A stretch of 64,000 nucleotides of DNA from the NCBI GenBank assembly GCA_029207755.1, contig JARCOQ010000103.1, positions 1 to 64,000 on the forward strand. The letters are read 5' to 3'. A program made the translations under genes and the position numbers. Positions 1-11,688 of this stretch are shown piece after piece. The notes under the pieces are model-generated. The model searched no databases and was not told where the DNA came from. It was given only the letters and a program-made list of their open reading frames with translations. Each line of letters opens with the position of its first letter. Positions within the stretch are counted from its first letter, which is position 1. The DNA is from Chamaea fasciata. Taxonomy: Eukaryota > Chordata > Aves > Passeriformes > Sylviidae.

Positions 1-969
1 GGTAAGTAAAGTCAGCTGCCCAGGTGCCTGATGTCAGTTTGTAGCAGGCCTTTGGCCCTCCATGGGAAGCCAGGCTTCCAGCTTGTGGCAGCTTGCATCT
101 GGAAGAAATCCTGTTCCGTTCGGGATTGTAGGTGGCCGAGGCCAGGTGCCCGGCAGAGGAAATTGGGCACAAAGGATGGCCTGTTTCCAGGGGTAAGTAA
201 AGTCAGCTGCCCAGGTGCCTGATGTCAGTTTGTAGCAGGCCTTTGGCCCTCCATGGGAAGGTAGGCTTCCACCTTGTGGCAGCTTGCATCTGGAAGAAAT
301 CCTGTTCCGTTCGGGATTGTAGGTGGCCGAGGCCAGGTGCCCGGCAGAGGGAGTTTGGCACAAATTATGGCCTGTTTCCAGGGGTAAGTAAAGTCAGCTG
401 CCCAGGTGCCTGATGTCAGTTTGTAGGAGGCCTTTGGCCCTCCAAGAGCAGCCAGGCTTCCAGCTTGTGGCAGCTTGCATCTGGAAGAAATCCTGTTCCG
501 TTTGGGATCGTAGGTGGCCGAGGCCTGGTGTCCGGCAGAGGGAGTTGGGAACAAAGGATGGCCTGTTTCCAGGGGTAAGTAAAGTTAGCTGGCCAGGTGC
601 TTAGTGTCAGTTTGTAGGAGGCCTTTGGCCCTCCAAGGGAAGCTAGTCTTCCAGTTTGTGGCTGCTTGCATCTGGAAGAAATCCTGTTCTATTTGAGAAT
701 GTAGGTGGCCGAGGCCTGCAGCCCGGCAGAGGGAGTTGGGCACAAATGATGGCCTGCTTCCAGGGGTAAGTAAAGTCAGCTTCCCATGTGCCTGATGTCA
801 GTTTGTAGGAGGCCTTTGGCCCTCTAAGGGAAGCTAGTCTTCCAGTTTGTGGCAGCTTGCATCTGGAAGAAATCCTGTTCCGTTCGGGATTGTAGGTGGC
901 CGAGGCCAGGTGCCCGGCAGAGGGAGTTGGGCACAAATTATGGCCTGTTTCCAGGGGTAAGTAAAGTAA

Positions 970-1922
970 CCTGCCCAGGTGCCTGATGTCAGTTTGTAGG
1001 AGGCCTTTAAGCCTCCAATTATGCCAGCCTTCCAGCTGGTGGCAGGTTGCATCTGGAAGAAATCCTGTTCCGTTCGTGACTGTAGGTGGCCGAGGCCGAG
1101 TGCTTGGCAGAGGGAGTTGTGCACAAAGGATGGCCTGCTTCCCGGGGTAAAAAAAGTCACCTACTCAGGTTCCTGATTTCAGTTTGTAGGAGGCCTTTGG
1201 TCCTCCAAGTTAAGCCAGCCTTCCAGATTGTGGCAGCTTGCATCTGGAAGAAATCCTGTTCCGTTCAAGATTGTAGGTGGCCGAGGCCGGGTGCCTGGCC
1301 GTGGGAGTTGGGCACAAAGGATGGCCTGTTTCCAGGGGTAAGTAAAGTCACCTACCCAGATACCTGATGTCAGTTTGTCGGAGGCCTTTGGCCCTCCAAG
1401 GGATGCCGGGTTTCCAACTTGAGGCAGCTTGCATCTGGAAGAAATACTGTTCCTTTCGGGATTGTCGGTGGCCGAGGCCGGGTGCCTGGTAGAGGGAGTT
1501 GGGCACAAATGATGGCCATTTTCCAGGAGTAAGTAAAGTCAGCTGCCAGGTGCCTGATGTCAGTTTGTAGGAGGCCTTTGGCCTTACAAGGGAAGCCGAG
1601 CTTTCAACATGTGGCAGCTTGCATCTGGAAGTAATCCTGTTCTGTTCGGGATTTTAGGTGGCCTAGACCGGGTGCCCAGCAGAGGGAGTTAGGCACAAAG
1701 GATGGCCTCTTTCCTGGGGTAAGTAAAGTCACCTGCCCACGTGCCTGATGTCAGTTTGTACGAGGCCTTTTGTCCTCCAAGGGATTCCAGTCTTCCTGCT
1801 TGTAGCAGCTTGCATCTGGAAGAAATCCTGTTCCGTTCGGGATTGAAGGTGCCATATGCCGGGTGCCCGCCACACGGAGTTGGGCACCAAGGATGGCCCT
1901 TTTCCAGGGGTAAGTAAAGTCA
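970..1922 (+). repeat. Five-monomer duplication, sub-copy 1 (953 bp)
   Basis: TTTAAGCCTCCAATTATGCC begins near 1007 here and 953 bp later in sub-copy 2. Diagnostic bases of sub-copy 1 are CAGGTTCCTGATTTC (near 1166), AAATACTGTTCC (near 1441), GAGCTTTCAAC (near 1589), AGGTGGCCTAG (near 1656), AGGTGCCATATGCC (near 1847) and GGCACCAAGGATGG (near 1883). Boundaries are approximate because the duplicated ends are themselves satellite. Confidence 0.85.
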
Positions 1923-2875
1923 GCTGCCCAGGTGCCTGATGTCAGTTTGTAGGAGGCCTTTAAGCCTCCAATTATGCCAGCCTTCCAGCTGGTGGCAGGT
2001 TGCATCTGGAAGAAATCCTGTTCCGTTCGTGACTGTAGGTGGCCGAGGCCGAGTGCTTGGCAGAGGGAGTTGTGCACAAAGGATGGCCTGCTTCCCGGGG
2101 TAAAAAAAGTCACCTACTCAGGTGCCTGATTTCAGTTTGTAGGAGGCCTTTGGTCCTCCAAGTTAAGCCAGCCTTCCAGATTGTGGCAGCTTGCATCTGG
2201 AAGAAATCCTGTTCCGTTCAAGATTGTAGGTGGCCGAGGCCGGGTGCCTGGCCGTGGGAGTTGGGCACAAAGGATGGCCTGTTTCCAGGGGTAAGTAAAG
2301 TCACCTACCCAGATACCTGATGTCAGTTTGTCGGAGGCCTTTGGCCCTCCAAGGGATGCCGGGTTTCCAACTTGAGGCAGCTTGCATCTGGAAGAAATCC
2401 TGTTCCTTTCGGGATTGTCGGTGGCCGAGGCCGGGTGCCTGGTAGAGGGAGTTGGGCACAAATGATGGCCATTTTCCAGGAGTAAGTAAAGTCAGCTGCC
2501 CAGGTGCCTGATGTCAGTTTGTAGGAGGCCTTTGGCCTTACAAGGGAAGCCGAGCTTCCAACATGTGGCAGCTTGCATCTGGAAGTAATCCTGTTCTGTT
2601 CGGGATTTTAGGTGACCTAGACCGGGTGCCCAGCAGAGGGAGTTAGGCACAAAGGATGGCCTCTTTCCAGGGGTAAGTAAAGTCACCTGCCCACGTGCCT
2701 GATGTCAGTTTGTACGAGGCCTTTTGTCCTCCAAGGGATTCCAGTCTTCCTGCTTGTAGCAGCTTGCATCTGGAAGAAATCCTGTTCCGTTCGGGATTGA
2801 AGGCGCCATATGCCGGGTGCCCGCCACACGGAGTTGGGCACCTAGGATGGCCCTTTTCCAGGGGTAAGTAAAGTC
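1923..2875 (+). repeat. Five-monomer duplication, sub-copy 2 (953 bp)
   Basis: Tandem partner of the preceding block, 5 x 191 minus 2 bp. It differs from sub-copy 1 by CAGGTGCCTGATTTC, AAATCCTGTTCC, GAGCTTCCAAC, AGGTGACCTAG, AGGCGCCATATGCC and GGCACCTAGGATGG. The corresponding stretch in the 30.5-kb and 34.3-kb HOR copies is single. Confidence 0.85.
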
Positions 2876-5800
2876 AGCTGCCCAGGTGCCTGATGTCAGT
2901 TTGAAGGGGCCTCTGGCCCTCCAAGGGAAGCCAGGCTTCCAGCTTGTGGCAGCTTGCATCTGGAAGAAATCCTTTTCCATTCGGGATTGTAGGTGGCCGA
3001 AGCCGGGTTCCCGCCACACAAAGTTGGGCACAAAGGATGGCCTTTTTCCAGGGGTAAGTAAAGTCAGCTGCCCAGGTGCCTGATGTCAGTTTGTAGGAGG
3101 CCTTTGGCCCTGCAAGGGAAGCTAGTCTTCCAGTTTGTGGCAGCATGCATCTGGAAGAAATCCTGTTCCGTTCGGGATTGTAGGTGGCCGAGGCCAGGTG
3201 CCCGGCAGAGGGAGTTGGGCACAAATGATGGCCTGTTTCCAGGGGTAAGTAAAGTTAGCTGCCCTGGTGCCTGATGTCAGTTTGTAGGAGGCCTTTGGCC
3301 CTCCAAGGGAAGCTAGTCTTCCAGTTTGTGGCAGCTTGCATCTTGAAGAAATGCTGTTCTACTCATGATTGTAGGTGATCGAGGCCAGGTGCCCGGCAGA
3401 GGGAGTTGGGCACAAATGATGGCCTGTTTCCAGGGGTAAGTAAAGTCAGCTGCCCAGGTGCCTGATGTCAGTTTTTAGCAGGCCTTTGGCCCTCCATGGG
3501 AAGCCAGGCTTCCAGCTTGTGGCAGCTTGCATCTGGAAGAAATCCTGTTCCGTTCGGGATTGTAGGTGTCTGGAGCCGGGAGGCCTGCTGAGGGAGTAGG
3601 GAACAAAGGATGGCCTGTTTCCAGGGGTAAGTAAAGTCAGCTGCCCAGGTGCCTGATGTCAGTTTGTAGGAGGCCTTTGGCCTCCAAGGGAAGCTAGTCT
3701 TCCAGTTTGTGGCAGCTTGCATCTGGAAGAAATCCAGTTCCGTTCGGGATTGTAGGTGGCCGAGGCCAGGTGCCCGGCAGAGGGAGTTGGGCACAAATGA
3801 TGGCCACTTTCCAGGGGTTAGTAAAGTCAGCTGCCCAGGTGTCTGATGTCAGTTTGTAGCAGGCCTTTGGCCCTCCATAAGAAGCCTTGCTTCCACCATG
3901 TTGCAGCATGCATCTGGAAGAAATGCTGATCCGTTCGGGATTGTAGGTGGCCGAGGCCAGGTGCCCGGCAGAGGGAGTTGGGAACAAAGGATGGCCTGTT
4001 TCCAGGGGTAAGTAAAGTCAGCTGCCCAGGTGTCTGATGTCAGTTTGTAGGAGGCCTTTGGCCCTCCAAGGCAAGCAAGTCTTCCAGATTGTGGCAGCTT
4101 GCATCTGGAAGAAATCCTGTTCCATTCGGGATTGTCGGTGGCCGAGGCCAGGTGCCCGGCCGAGGGAGTTGGGCACAAATTATGGCCTGTTTCCAGGGGT
4201 AAGTAAAGTCAGCTGCCCAGGTGCCTGATGTCAGTTTGTAGGAGGCCTTTGGCCCTCCAAGAGCAGCCAGGCTTCCAGCTTGTGGTAGCTTGCATCTTGA
4301 AGAAATCCTGTTCCGTTTGGGATCGTAGGTGGCCGAGGCCTTGTGCCCGGCTAAGGGAGTTGGGAACAAAGGATGGCCTGTTTCCAGGGGTAAGTAAAGT
4401 CAGCTGCCCAGGTGCCTGATGTCAGTTTGTAGGAGGCCTTTGGCCCTCCAAGGCAAGCAAGTCTTCCAGATTGTGGCAGCTTGCATCTGGAAGAAATCCT
4501 GTTCCGTTCGGGATTGTAGGTGGCCGAGGCCAGGTGCCGGCAGAGGGAGTTGGGCACAAATGATGGCCTGTTTCTAAGGGTAGGTAAAGTCATCTGCCCA
4601 GGTGCATGATGTCAGTTTGTAAGTGGCCTTTGGCCCTCCATGGGAAGCCAGGCTTCCAGCTTGTGGCAGCTTGCATCTGGAAGAAATCCTGTTCCGTTTG
4701 GGATTGTAGGTGGCCGAGGCCTGGTGCCCGGCAGAGGGAGTTGGGCACAAATGATGGCCTGTTTCCAGGGCTAAGTAAAGTCAGCTGCCCAGGTGCCTGA
4801 TGTCAGTTTGTAGGAGGCCTTTGGCCCTGCAAGGGAAGCTAGTCTTCCAGTTTGTGGCAGCATGCATCTGGAAGAAATCCTGTTCCGTTCGGGATTGTAG
4901 GTGGCCGAGGCCAGGTGCCCGGCAGAGGGAGTTGGGCACAAAGGATGGCCTGTTTCCAGGGGTAAGTAAAGTCAGCTGCCCAGGTTGCCTGATGTCAGTT
5001 TGTAGCAGGCCTTTGGCCCTCCATGGGAAGCCAGGCTTCCAGCTTGTGGCAGCTTGCATCTGGAAGAAATCCCGTTCCGTTCGGCGTTGTAGGTGTCCGG
5101 AGCCGGGTGGCCTGCTGAGGGAGTAGGGAACAAAGGATGGCCTGTTTCCAGGGGTAAGTAAAGTCAGCTGCCAGGTGCCTGATGTCAGTTTGTAGGAGGC
5201 CTTTGGCCCTCCATGGGAAGCTAGTCTTCCAGTTTGTGGCAGCTTGCATCTGGAAGAAATCCTGTTCCGTTCGGGATTGTAGGTGGCCGAGGCCAGGACC
5301 CGGCAGAGGGAGTTGGGCACAAATGATGGCCACTTTCCAGGGGTTAGTAAAGTCAGCTGCCCAGGTGTCTGATGTCAGTTTGTAGCAGGCCTTTGGCCCT
5401 CCATAAGAAGCCTGGCTTCCAGCTTGTTGCAGCATGCATCTGGAAGAAATGCTGTTCCGTTCGGGATTGTAGGTGGCCGAGGCCAGGTGCCCGGCAGAGG
5501 GAGTTGGGAACAAAGGATGGCCTGTTTCCAGGGGTAAGTAAAGTCAGCTGCCCAGGTGCCTGATGTCAGTTTGTAGGAGGCCTTTGGCCCTCCAAGGCAA
5601 GCAAGTCTTCCAGATTGTGGCAGCTTGCATCTGGAAGAAATCCTGTTCCATTCGGGATTGTAGGTGGCCGAGGCCAGGTGCCCGGCCGAGGGAGTTGGGC
5701 ACAAATGATGACCTGTTTCCAGGGGTAAGTAAAGTCAGCTGCCCAGGTGCCTGATGTCAGTTTGTAGGAGGCCTTTTGCCCTCCAAGAGCAGCCAGGCTT

Positions 5801-6540
5801 CCAGCTTGTGGTAGCTTGCATCTTGAAGAAATCCTGTTCCGTTTGGGATCGTAGGTGGCCGAGGCCTGGTGCCCGGCTAAGGGAGTTGGGAACAAAGGAT
5901 GGCCTGTTTCCAGGGGTAAGTAAAGTCAGCTGCCCAGGTGCCTGATGTCAGTTTGTAGGAGGCCTTTGGCCCTCCAAGGCAAGCAAGTCTTCCAGATTGT
6001 GGCAGCTTGCATCTGGAAGAAATCCTGTTCCATTCGGGATTGTAGGTGGCCGAGGCCAGGTGCCCGGCAGAGGGAGTTGGGCACAAATGATGGCCTGTTT
6101 CTAAGGGTAGGTAAAGTCATCTGCCCAGGTACATGATGTAAGTTTGTAAGTGGCCTTTGGCCCTCCATGGGAAGCCAGGCTTCCAGCTTGTGGCAGCTTG
6201 CATCTGGAAGAAATGCTGATCCGTTCGGGATTGTAGGTGGCCGAGGCCAGGTGCCCGGCAGAGGGAGTTGGGAACAAAGGATGGCCTGTTTCCAGGGGTA
6301 AGTAAAGTCAGCTGCCCAGGTGCCTGATGTCAGTTTGTAGGAGGCCTTTGGCCCTCCAAGGGAAGCCAGGCTTCCAGCTTGTGGCAGCTTGCATCTGGAA
6401 GAAATCCTGTTCCGTTTGGGATTGTAGGTGGCCGAGGCCTGGTGCCCGGCAGAGGGAGTTGGGCACAAATGATGGCCTGTTTCCAGGGGTAAGTAAAGTC
6501 AGCTGCCCAGGTGCCTGATGTCAGTTTGTAGTAGGCAATT

Positions 6541-8065
6541 GGCTTTTCAAGGGAAACTAGTCTTCCAGCTGTGGCCGCTTGCATCTGGAAGAAATCCTGT
6601 TCCATTCGGGATTGTAGGTGGCCGAGGCCAGGTGCCCGGCAGAGGGAGTTGGGCACAAAGGATGGCCTGTTTCCAGGGGTAAGTAAAGTCAGCTGCCCAG
6701 GTGCCTGATGTCAGTTTGTAGGAGGCCTTTGGCCCTCCAAGAGCAGCCAGGCTTCCAGCTTGTGGTAGCTTGCATCTTGAAGAAATCCTGTTCCGTTTGG
6801 GATCGTAGGTGGCCGAGGCCTGGTGCCCGGCTAAGGGAGTTGGGAACAAAGGATGGCCTGTTTCCAGGGGTAAGTAAAGTCAGCTGCCCAGGTGCCTGAT
6901 GTCAGTTTGTAGGAGGCCTTTGGCCCTCCAAGGCAAGCAAGTCTTCCAGATTGTGGCAGCTTGCATCTGGAAGAAATACTGTTCCATTCGGGATTGTAGG
7001 TGGCCGAGGCCAGGTGCCCGGCAGAGGGAGTTGGGCACAAATGATGGCCTGTTTCTAGGTGTAAGTAAAGTCAGCTGCCCAGGTGCCTGATGTCAGTTTG
7101 TAGGAGGCCTTTGGCCCTCCATGGGAAGCCAGGCTTCCAGCTTGTGGCAGCTTGCATCTGGAAGAAATCCTGTTCCGTTCGGGATTATAGGTGGCTGAGG
7201 CCAGGTGCCCGGCAGACGGAGTTGGGCACCAAGGATGGCCTGTTTCCAGGGGTAAGTAAAGTCAGCTGCCCAGGTGCCTGATGTCAGTTTGCAGGTGGCT
7301 ATTGTTCCTCCATGGGATGCCAGGCTTCCAGCTTGTGGCTGCTTGCATCTGGAAGTAATCCTGTTCCGTTCGGGATTGTAGGTGGCCGAGGCCTGGTGTC
7401 CGGCTAAGGTAGTTGGGCACAAAAGATGGCCTGTTTCCAGGGGTAAGTAAAGTTAGCTGCCCAGGTGCTTGGTGTCAGTTTGTAGGAGGCCTTTGGCCCT
7501 CCAAGGGAAGCTAGTCTTCCAGTTTGTGGCTGCTTGCATCTGGAAGAAATCCTGTTCTATTTGGGTATGTAGGTGGCCGAGGCCTGGTGCCCGCAGAGGG
7601 AGTTGGGCACAAAGGATGGACTGTTTCCAGAGGTAAGTAAAGTCAGCTGCCCAGGTGCCTGATGTCAGTTTGTAGGAGGCCTTTGGCCCTCTAAGGGAAG
7701 CTAGTCTTCCAGTTTGTGGCAGCTTGCATCTGGAAGAAATCCTGTTCCGTTCGGGATTGTAGGTGGCCGAGGCAGGTGCCCGGCAGAGGGAGTTGGGCAC
7801 AAGTGATGGCCTGTTTCCAGGGGTAAGTAAAGTCAGCTGCCCAGGTGCCTGATGTCAGTTTGTAGCAGGCCTTTAGCCCTCCAAGGGAAGCCAGGCTTCC
7901 AGCTTGTGGCAGCTTGCATCTTGAAGAAATCCTGTTCCGTTTGGGATTGTCGGTGGCCGATGCCTGGTGCCCGGCAGAGGGAGTTGGGCACAAATGATGG
8001 CCTGTTTCCAGGGGTAAGTAAATTCAGCTGCCCAGGTGCCTGATGTCAGTTTGTAGTAGGCATTT
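6541..8065 (+). repeat. HOR unit B-1, 8 monomers (1525 bp)
   Basis: Bounded by successive GGCTTTTC phase markers. It is two bases shorter than its 41,077 paralogue because of 1-bp losses in GCCCGCAGAGG (near 7,590) and GAGGCAGGTGCC (near 7,771). Confidence 0.82.
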
Positions 8066-9972
8066 GGCTTTTCAAGGGAAACTAGTCTTCCAGCTGTGGC
8101 AGCTTGCATCTGGAAGAAATCCTGTTCCATTCGGGATTGTAGGTGGCCGAGGCCAGGTGCCCGGCAGAGGGAGTTGGGCACAAATGATGGCCTGTTTTCA
8201 GGGTAAGTAAAGTTAGCTGCCCAGGTGCCTGATGTCAGTTTGTAGGAGGCCTTTGGCCCTCCAAGGCAAGCAAGTCTTCCAGATTGTGGCAGATTGCATC
8301 TGGAAGAAATCCTGTTCCATTCGGGATTGTAGGTGGCCGAGGCCAGGTGCCCGGCAGAGGGAGTTGGGCACAAATGATGGCCTGTTTCCAGGGGTAAGTA
8401 AAGTCAGCTGCCCAGGTGCCTGATGTCAGTTTGTAGGAGGCCTTTGGCCCTCCAAGGCAAGCAAGTCTTCCAGTTTTTGGCGGCTTGCATCTGGAAGAAA
8501 TCCTGTTCCGTTCGGGAATGTAGGTGGCCGAGGCCAGGTGCCCGGCAGAGGGAGTTGGGCACAAATGATGGACTGTTTCCAGGGGTAAGTAAAGTCAGCT
8601 GCCCAGGTGTCTGATGTCAGTTTGTAGCAGGCCTTTGGCCTCCATGGGAAGCCTGGCTTCCAGCTTGTGGCAGCTTGCATCTGGAAGAAATGCTGATCCG
8701 TTCGGGATTGTAGGTGGCCGAGGCCAGGTGCCCGGCAGAGGGAGTTGGGCACAAAGGATGGCCTGTTTCCAGGGGTAAGTAAAGTTAGCTTCCCAGGTGC
8801 CTGGTGTCAGTTTGTAGGAGGCCTTTGGCCCTCCAAGGGAAGCTAGTCTTCCAGTTTGTGGCAGCTTGCATCTTGAAGAAATGCTGTTTTGCTCGGGAGT
8901 GTAGGTGGCCGAGGCCTGGTGCCTGGCAGAGGGAGTTGGGCACAAATCATGGACTGTTTCCACGGGTAAGTAAAGTCAGCTGCCCAGGTGTCTTATGTCA
9001 GTTTGTAGCAGGCCTTTGGCCCTCCATGGAAAGCCTGGCTTCCAGCTTGTGGCAGCTTGCATCTGGAAGAAATCCTGTTCCATTCGGGATTGTAGGTGCC
9101 GAGGCCAGGTGTCCGGCAGAGGGAGTTGGGAACAAAGGATGGCCTGTTTCCAGGGGTAAGTAAAGTCAGCTGCCCAGGTGCCTGATGTCAGTTTGTAGGA
9201 GGCCTTTGGCCCTCCAAGGGAAGCCAGGCTTCCAGCTTGTGGCAGCTTGCATCTGGAAGAAATCCTGTTCCGTTTGGGATTGTAGGTGTCCGAGGCCAGG
9301 TGCCCGGCAGAAAGAGTTGGGCACAAAGGATGGCCTGTTTCCATGGGTAAGTAAAGTCAGCTGCCCAGGTGCCTGATGTCAGTTTGTAGCAGGCCTTTGG
9401 CCCTCCATGGGAAGCCTGGCTTCCAGCTTGTGGCAGCTTGCATTTGGAAGAAATGCTGATCCGTTCGGGATTGTAGTTGGTCGAGGCCAGGTGCCCGGCA
9501 GAGGGAGTTGGGAACAAAGGATGGCCTGTTTCCAGGGGTAAGTAAAGTCAGCTGCCCAGGTGCCTGATGTCAGTTTGTAGGAGGCCTTTGGCCCTCCAAG
9601 GGAAGCCAGGCTTCCAGCTTGTGGCAGCTTGCATCTGGAAGAAATCCTGTTCTGTTCTGGGATTGTCGGTGGCCGAGGCCAGGTGCCCGGCAGAGGGAGT
9701 TGGGCACAAATGATGGCCTGTTTCCAGGGGTAAGTAAAGTCAGCTGCCCAGGTGCCTGATGTCAGTTTGTAGCAGGCCTTTAGCCCTCCAAGGGAAGCCA
9801 GGCTTCCAGCTTGTGGCAGCTTGCATCTTGAAGAAATCCTGTTCCGTTTGGGATTGTCGGTGGCCGATGCCTGGTGCCCGGCAGAGGGAGTTGGGCACAA
9901 ATGATGGCCTGTTTCCAGGGGTAAGTAAATTCAGCTGCCCAGGTGCCTGATGTCAGTTTGTAGTAGGCATTT
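8066..9972 (+). repeat. HOR unit B-2, 10 monomers (1907 bp)
   Basis: Its paralogue at 42,604 has only five monomers. Several private 1-bp indels lie here: CTGTTTTCAGGGTAAG near 8,192, TTTGGCCTCCATGG near 8,635, TAGGTGCCGAGG near 9,092 and an extra base in GTTCTGTTCTGGG near 9,648. Confidence 0.82.
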
Positions 9973-11688
9973 GGCTTTTCAAGGGAAACTAGTCTTCCAG
10001 CTGTGGCAGCTTGCATCTGGAAGAAATCCTGTTCCATTCGGGATTGTAGGTGGCCGAGGCCAGGTGCCCGGCAGAGGGAGTTGGGCACAAATGATGGCCT
10101 GTTTCCAGGGGTAAGTAAAGTCAGCTGCCCAGGTGCCTGATGTCAGTTTGTAGGAGGCCTTTAGCCCTCCAAGAGCAGCCAGGCTTCCGGCTTGTGGTAG
10201 CTTGCATCTGGAAGAAATCCTGTTCCGTTCGGGATTGTAGGTGGCCGAGGCCTGGTGCCCGGCTAAGGGAGTTGGGAACAAAGGATGGCCTGTTTCCAGG
10301 GGTAAGTAAAGACAGCTGCCCAGGTGCCTGATGTCAGTTTGTAGGAGGCCTTTGGCCCTCCAAGGCAAGCAAGTCTTCCAGATTGTGGCAGCTTGCATCT
10401 GGAAGAAATCCTGTTCCATTCGGGATTGTAGGTGGCCGAGGCCAGGTGCCCTGCTGAGGGAGTTGGGCACAAATGATGGCCTGTTTCCAGGGGTAAGTAA
10501 AGTCAGCTGCCCAGGTGCCTGATGTCAGTTTGTAGGAGGCCTTTGGCCCTCCATGGGAAGCCAGGCTTCCAGCTTGTGGCAGCTTGCATCTGGAAGAAAT
10601 CCTGTTCCGTTCGGGATTATAGGTGGCCGACCAGGTGCCCGGCAGAGGGAGTTGGGAACAAAGGATGGCCTGTTTCCAGGGGTAAGTAAAGTCAGCTGCC
10701 CAGGTGCCTGATGTCAGTTTGTAGGTGGCTATTGTTCCTCCATGGGATGCCAGGCTTCCAGCTTGTGGCAGCTTGCATCTGGAAGTAATCCTGTTCCGTT
10801 CGGGATTGTAGGTGTCCGAGGCCTGGTGCCCGGCAGAAAGAGTTGGGCACAAAGGATGGCCTGTTTCCAGGGGTAAGTAAAGTCAGCTGCCCAGGTGCCT
10901 GAAGTCAGTTTGTAGCAGGCCTTTGGCACTCCATGGGAAGCCTGGCTTCCAGCTTGTGGCAGCTTGCATCTGGAAGAAATGCTGATCCGTTCGGGATTGT
11001 AGGTGGCCGAGGCCAGGTGCCCGGCAGAGGGAGTTGGGAACAAAGGATGGCCTGTTTCCAGGCGTAAGTAAAGTTAGCTGCCCAGGTGCCTGGTGTCAGT
11101 TTGTAGGAGGCCTTTGGCCCTCCATGGGAAGCTAGTCTTCCAGTTTGTGGCAGCTTGCATCTGGAAGAAATGCTGTTTTGCTCGGGAGTGTAGGTGGCCG
11201 AGGCCTGGTGCCTGGCAGAGGGAGTTGGGCACAAATGATGGACTGTTTCCAGGGGTAAGTAAAGTCAGCTGCCCAGGTGCCTGATGTCAGTTTGTAGCAG
11301 GCCTTTGGCCCTCCATGGGAAGCCAGGCTTCCAGCTTGTGGCAGCTTGCATCTGGAAGAAATCCTGTTTCGTTCGGGATTGTAGGTGGCCGAGGCCAGGT
11401 GCCCAGCAGAAGAAATTGGGCATAAAGGATGGCCTGTTTCCAGGGGTAAGTAAAGTCAGCTGCCCAGGTGCCTGATGTCAGTTTGTAGGAGGCCTTTGGC
11501 CCTCCAAGGGAAGCCAGGCTTCCAGCTTGTGGCAGCTTGCATCTTGAAGAAATCCTGTTCCGTTTGGGATTGTCGGTGGCCTATGCCTGGTGCCCGGCAG
11601 AGGGAGTTGGGCACAAATGATGGCCTGTTTCCAGGGGTAAGTAAAGTCAGCTGCCCAGGTGCCTGATGTCAGTTTGTAGTAGGCATTT
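9973..11688 (+). repeat. HOR unit B-3, 9 monomers (1716 bp)
   Basis: Colinear with 43,558-45,275, and shorter by a 2-bp loss in GGCCGACCAGGTGCC near 10,625 (paralogue: GGCCGAGGCCAGG). Confidence 0.83.

Larger units (their letters stand above)
1..4418 (+). repeat. Tract E0: partial copy of the ~3.8-kb HOR
   Basis: This tract matches 30,526-33,991 and 34,343-37,807 monomer for monomer; position 31 corresponds to 30,556 and 34,373. The window opens about 350 bp into the unit. It contains the most divergent monomers outside tract D, for example those with CCCGCCACACGGAG, GCCATATGCC and CCCACGTGCC. It differs from the two later copies by an extra 953 bp (five monomers). It ends where the sequence passes into the B tract. 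Confidence 0.85.

Noticed and set aside
31..222. Series of 63-codon + strand open frames, one per monomer
   Set aside because: The frames follow from the repeat period, recur in hundreds of near-identical copies, are freely broken by 1-bp indels, and show no signal peptide, domain, promoter or other gene-like feature.
34..363. 97-109 codon minus-strand frames spanning about 1.7 monomers
   Set aside because: They overlap one another and the + strand frames. Those checked begin at TTG or GTG rather than ATG, and they simply read the satellite in antisense. No family is recognisable.
4995..5513. Longer minus-strand frames of 163-180 codons
   Set aside because: They arise where a 1-bp indel or short monomer shifts two repeat frames into register, so they mark indels and not genes.
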